Source: Devosia oryziradicis
GTDB taxonomy: Bacteria > Pseudomonadota > Alphaproteobacteria > Rhizobiales > Devosiaceae
Direction: 5' to 3'
Assembly: GCF_016698645.1 (NCBI RefSeq)
Contig: NZ_CP068047.1
Location: 1,957,001 to 2,021,000, forward strand
Length of the DNA: 64,000 nucleotides
In this document: piece after piece, positions 62,854-64,000 of the stretch
Layout of the letters: each line of letters opens with the position of its first letter
Numbering within the stretch: the stretch's first letter is position 1
Translations under genes and position numbers: made by a program
The notes under the pieces: model-generated
Database searches by the model: none
What the model saw: only the letters and a program-made list of their open reading frames with translations
What the model was told of the DNA's origin: nothing

Positions 62854-64000
62854 ATGGGCAAGCAAGAGAGGTCGGCCATCTGGCTGTGGGCGGCGGTGCT
62901 GCTGCTGACCACGGCTCTGCTGCTGTTGCGGATGGCCTATAGCGGTTTCGACCAGGTGCTGTTTGGCGACAATGACGACGCCATGCGCATGGTCGTGGTG
63001 CGCGACTTCCTGGCGGGCCAGGGCTGGTTCGATCACGCACAGTATCGCATGAACACACCCTGGGGCGGCGAGATGCACTGGTCTCGCCTGGTCGACCTGC
63101 CCATAGCTGCTCTGGTGCTGATGGCGCGGCCTTTTGCCGGCGCCTCGGCGGAGATCGTTGCGGGCTTTGTCTGGCCCACGATCCTGCTGGGCCTGCTCAT
63201 CTGGCTCAGCGGCAGGTTGACGCTGCGGTTGGTGGGGCGCGAGGGCCTGCTCCCCGGCATGCTCATCCTTGCCTGTTCCGTCATTACCTTTGGTGAGTTC
63301 GATTTCGGCCGCGTGGACCATCACTCGGTGCAGATCATCCTCACCCAGCTGGTGGTGCTGTTCTCGATCGATGCGCTGACCCGGCCGCGGGCGGCGCTGT
63401 GGGCTGGGCTGGCAATGGCGACGGCCCTGGCCATAGGCACCGAGGCGCTGCCGGTGGTGGTAGCCGGGATGGTCGTCTTCGGCATGATGTATGTCGTGGC
63501 ACCCTCACTCCATGCGGCCGTGCGTTGGTTCGGGCTTGCCTTCGGGTTGGGTACAGTCGCCCACCTCGTCGCGGCACTGCCGCCGCAGCTGTGGTTCTCG
63601 CCGGCCTGCGACGCCATTTCCATTGTGTATGCGACCGCGGCCCTCGGGGCCGGGGCAGGGCTGGTCGGCTTGACGCTGCTGCCCCTCCGCGGTGAAAGCT
63701 GGCTCCCGCGGCTGCTTGCTGCAACAGTTGTCGGCGGCGCCTTGCTGGCGTTGCTTGCCGCGCTGTTTCCGGGCTGTCTCGCCGGTCCCTATGCCATTGT
63801 CGACCCCTGGCTTGTCGAGTACTGGCTCAAGGATATCGGCGAAGCCAAGCCGGTCTTTCAGGTGATTGCCGAGCAGCCGATCTACGTCTTGTCGACGACC
63901 GTACCCGCCCTCCTGTCGCTGGCTGCCGCGCTGCATGCCGTCATGCGGACCGAGGGGACCCGTCGAGCCGCCTGGCTGATCGTCCTGGCGGTACTGGCGA
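62854..64000 (+). CDS. Membrane glycosyltransferase-like protein (GT-C type), cut by window edge
   Basis: Open from ATG 62854 to the end of the window (382 codons so far, no stop). The chain has many helices: WLWAAVLLLTTALLLLRMAYSG first, then an extracytoplasmic loop FGDNDDAMRMVVVRDFLAGQGWFDHAQYRMNTPWGGEMHWSRLVDLP. The acidic DNDDAMR group and MHWSRLVD motif look like GT-C fold polyprenyl-sugar transferases or uncharacterised relatives. GGGGGG stands nine bases before the ATG. C-terminus unknown. Confidence 0.72.
   Translation, partial: MGKQERSAIWLWAAVLLLTTALLLLRMAYSGFDQVLFGDNDDAMRMVVVRDFLAGQGWFDHAQYRMNTPWGGEMHWSRLVDLPIAALVLMARPFAGASAEIVAGFVWPTILLGLLIWLSGRLTLRLVGREGLLPGMLILACSVITFGEFDFGRVDHHSVQIILTQLVVLFSIDALTRPRAALWAGLAMATALAIGTEALPVVVAGMVVFGMMYVVAPSLHAAVRWFGLAFGLGTVAHLVAALPPQLWFSPACDAISIVYATAALGAGAGLVGLTLLPLRGESWLPRLLAATVVGGALLALLAALFPGCLAGPYAIVDPWLVEYWLKDIGEAKPVFQVIAEQPIYVLSTTVPALLSLAAALHAVMRTEGTRRAAWLIVLAVLA

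Overview
The window looks like a chromosomal segment of a GC-rich alphaproteobacterium of the order Hyphomicrobiales; Devosiaceae is my best guess from gene content and order, and no rRNA is present to prove it. The main pointers are a CckA-type hybrid kinase, flagellar genes in a Caulobacter-like arrangement (flgF-flgG-flgA-flgH next to fliL-fliM), a GAAC-N7-GAAC SOS box in front of recA, TTAA-N7-TTAA (CtrA-type) sites in flagellar promoters, a BacA/SbmA-type peptide importer, and the recA-alaS-...-icd-...-rpsD-...-grxD-...-bolA-...-purL-purQ order. The DNA is almost entirely coding, with short intergenic gaps and many 1-4 nt stop/start overlaps.

Region 1 (1-1711): the 5' part of a M32 carboxypeptidase gene (it runs off the left edge) and a divergent small protein resembling the DNA-binding domain of O6-alkylguanine-DNA alkyltransferases without the reactive cysteine. 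Region 2 (1863-17259): the flagellar cluster, in four transcription blocks: flgF-G-A-H (minus), fliL-fliM-DUF6468 protein-motE-like plus a 1122-residue TPR protein (plus), fliO-fliP (minus), and flgB-flgC-fliE-fliQ-fliR-flhB (plus). Together they encode distal and proximal rod, L ring, rod chaperone-like protein, C-ring switch protein, export gate and stator-associated factors. A 144-bp near-perfect palindrome separates fliR from flhB. Region 3 (17260-20725): a 500-bp gap without a gene, then cckA and a DUF2237 gene. CckA is the top of the CtrA phosphorelay, and CtrA-like boxes lie in the flagellar promoters of the same window.

Region 4 (20697-24117): an ArsR-SRPBCC-small membrane protein operon with a clear operator dyad, then an aldo/keto reductase and a GguC/AraD1-type FAH-fold enzyme, likely sugar-acid catabolism. 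Region 5 (24307-29111): SOS-regulated recA, alaS and a methyltransferase. Region 6 (29108-38586): accessory block with two tandem DMT exporters, a glycerophosphodiesterase-like protein, a secreted FecR-domain protein with a roughly 200-residue Gly/Asn/Gln tail converging on a CHASE2-GGDEF(degenerate)-EAL protein, a secreted von Willebrand A protein, and a GIN-domain protein whose signal peptide seems to be cut off by a one-base frameshift.

Region 7 (38685-47284): icd, a MarR repressor and a FabF-like synthase sharing the same palindromic operator, TfoX and Gfa proteins, two related GNAT acetyltransferases, trmJ-type RNA methylase, an MFS exporter, a YciI protein and rpsD. Region 8 (47426-54839): bacA/sbmA, ttcA, an inositol-phosphatase-family gene, a second ArsR-SRPBCC pair with its own operator dyad, a ClpP paralogue flanked by GTCATTCC-type palindromes, and two MFS transporters. 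Region 9 (54990-64000): grxD, two secreted proteins of unknown function, a HAD hydrolase, a DUF6665 protein, bolA, purL, a Pr6Pr membrane protein translationally coupled between purQ and purL, an acyltransferase, and a membrane glycosyltransferase-like gene cut by the right edge.
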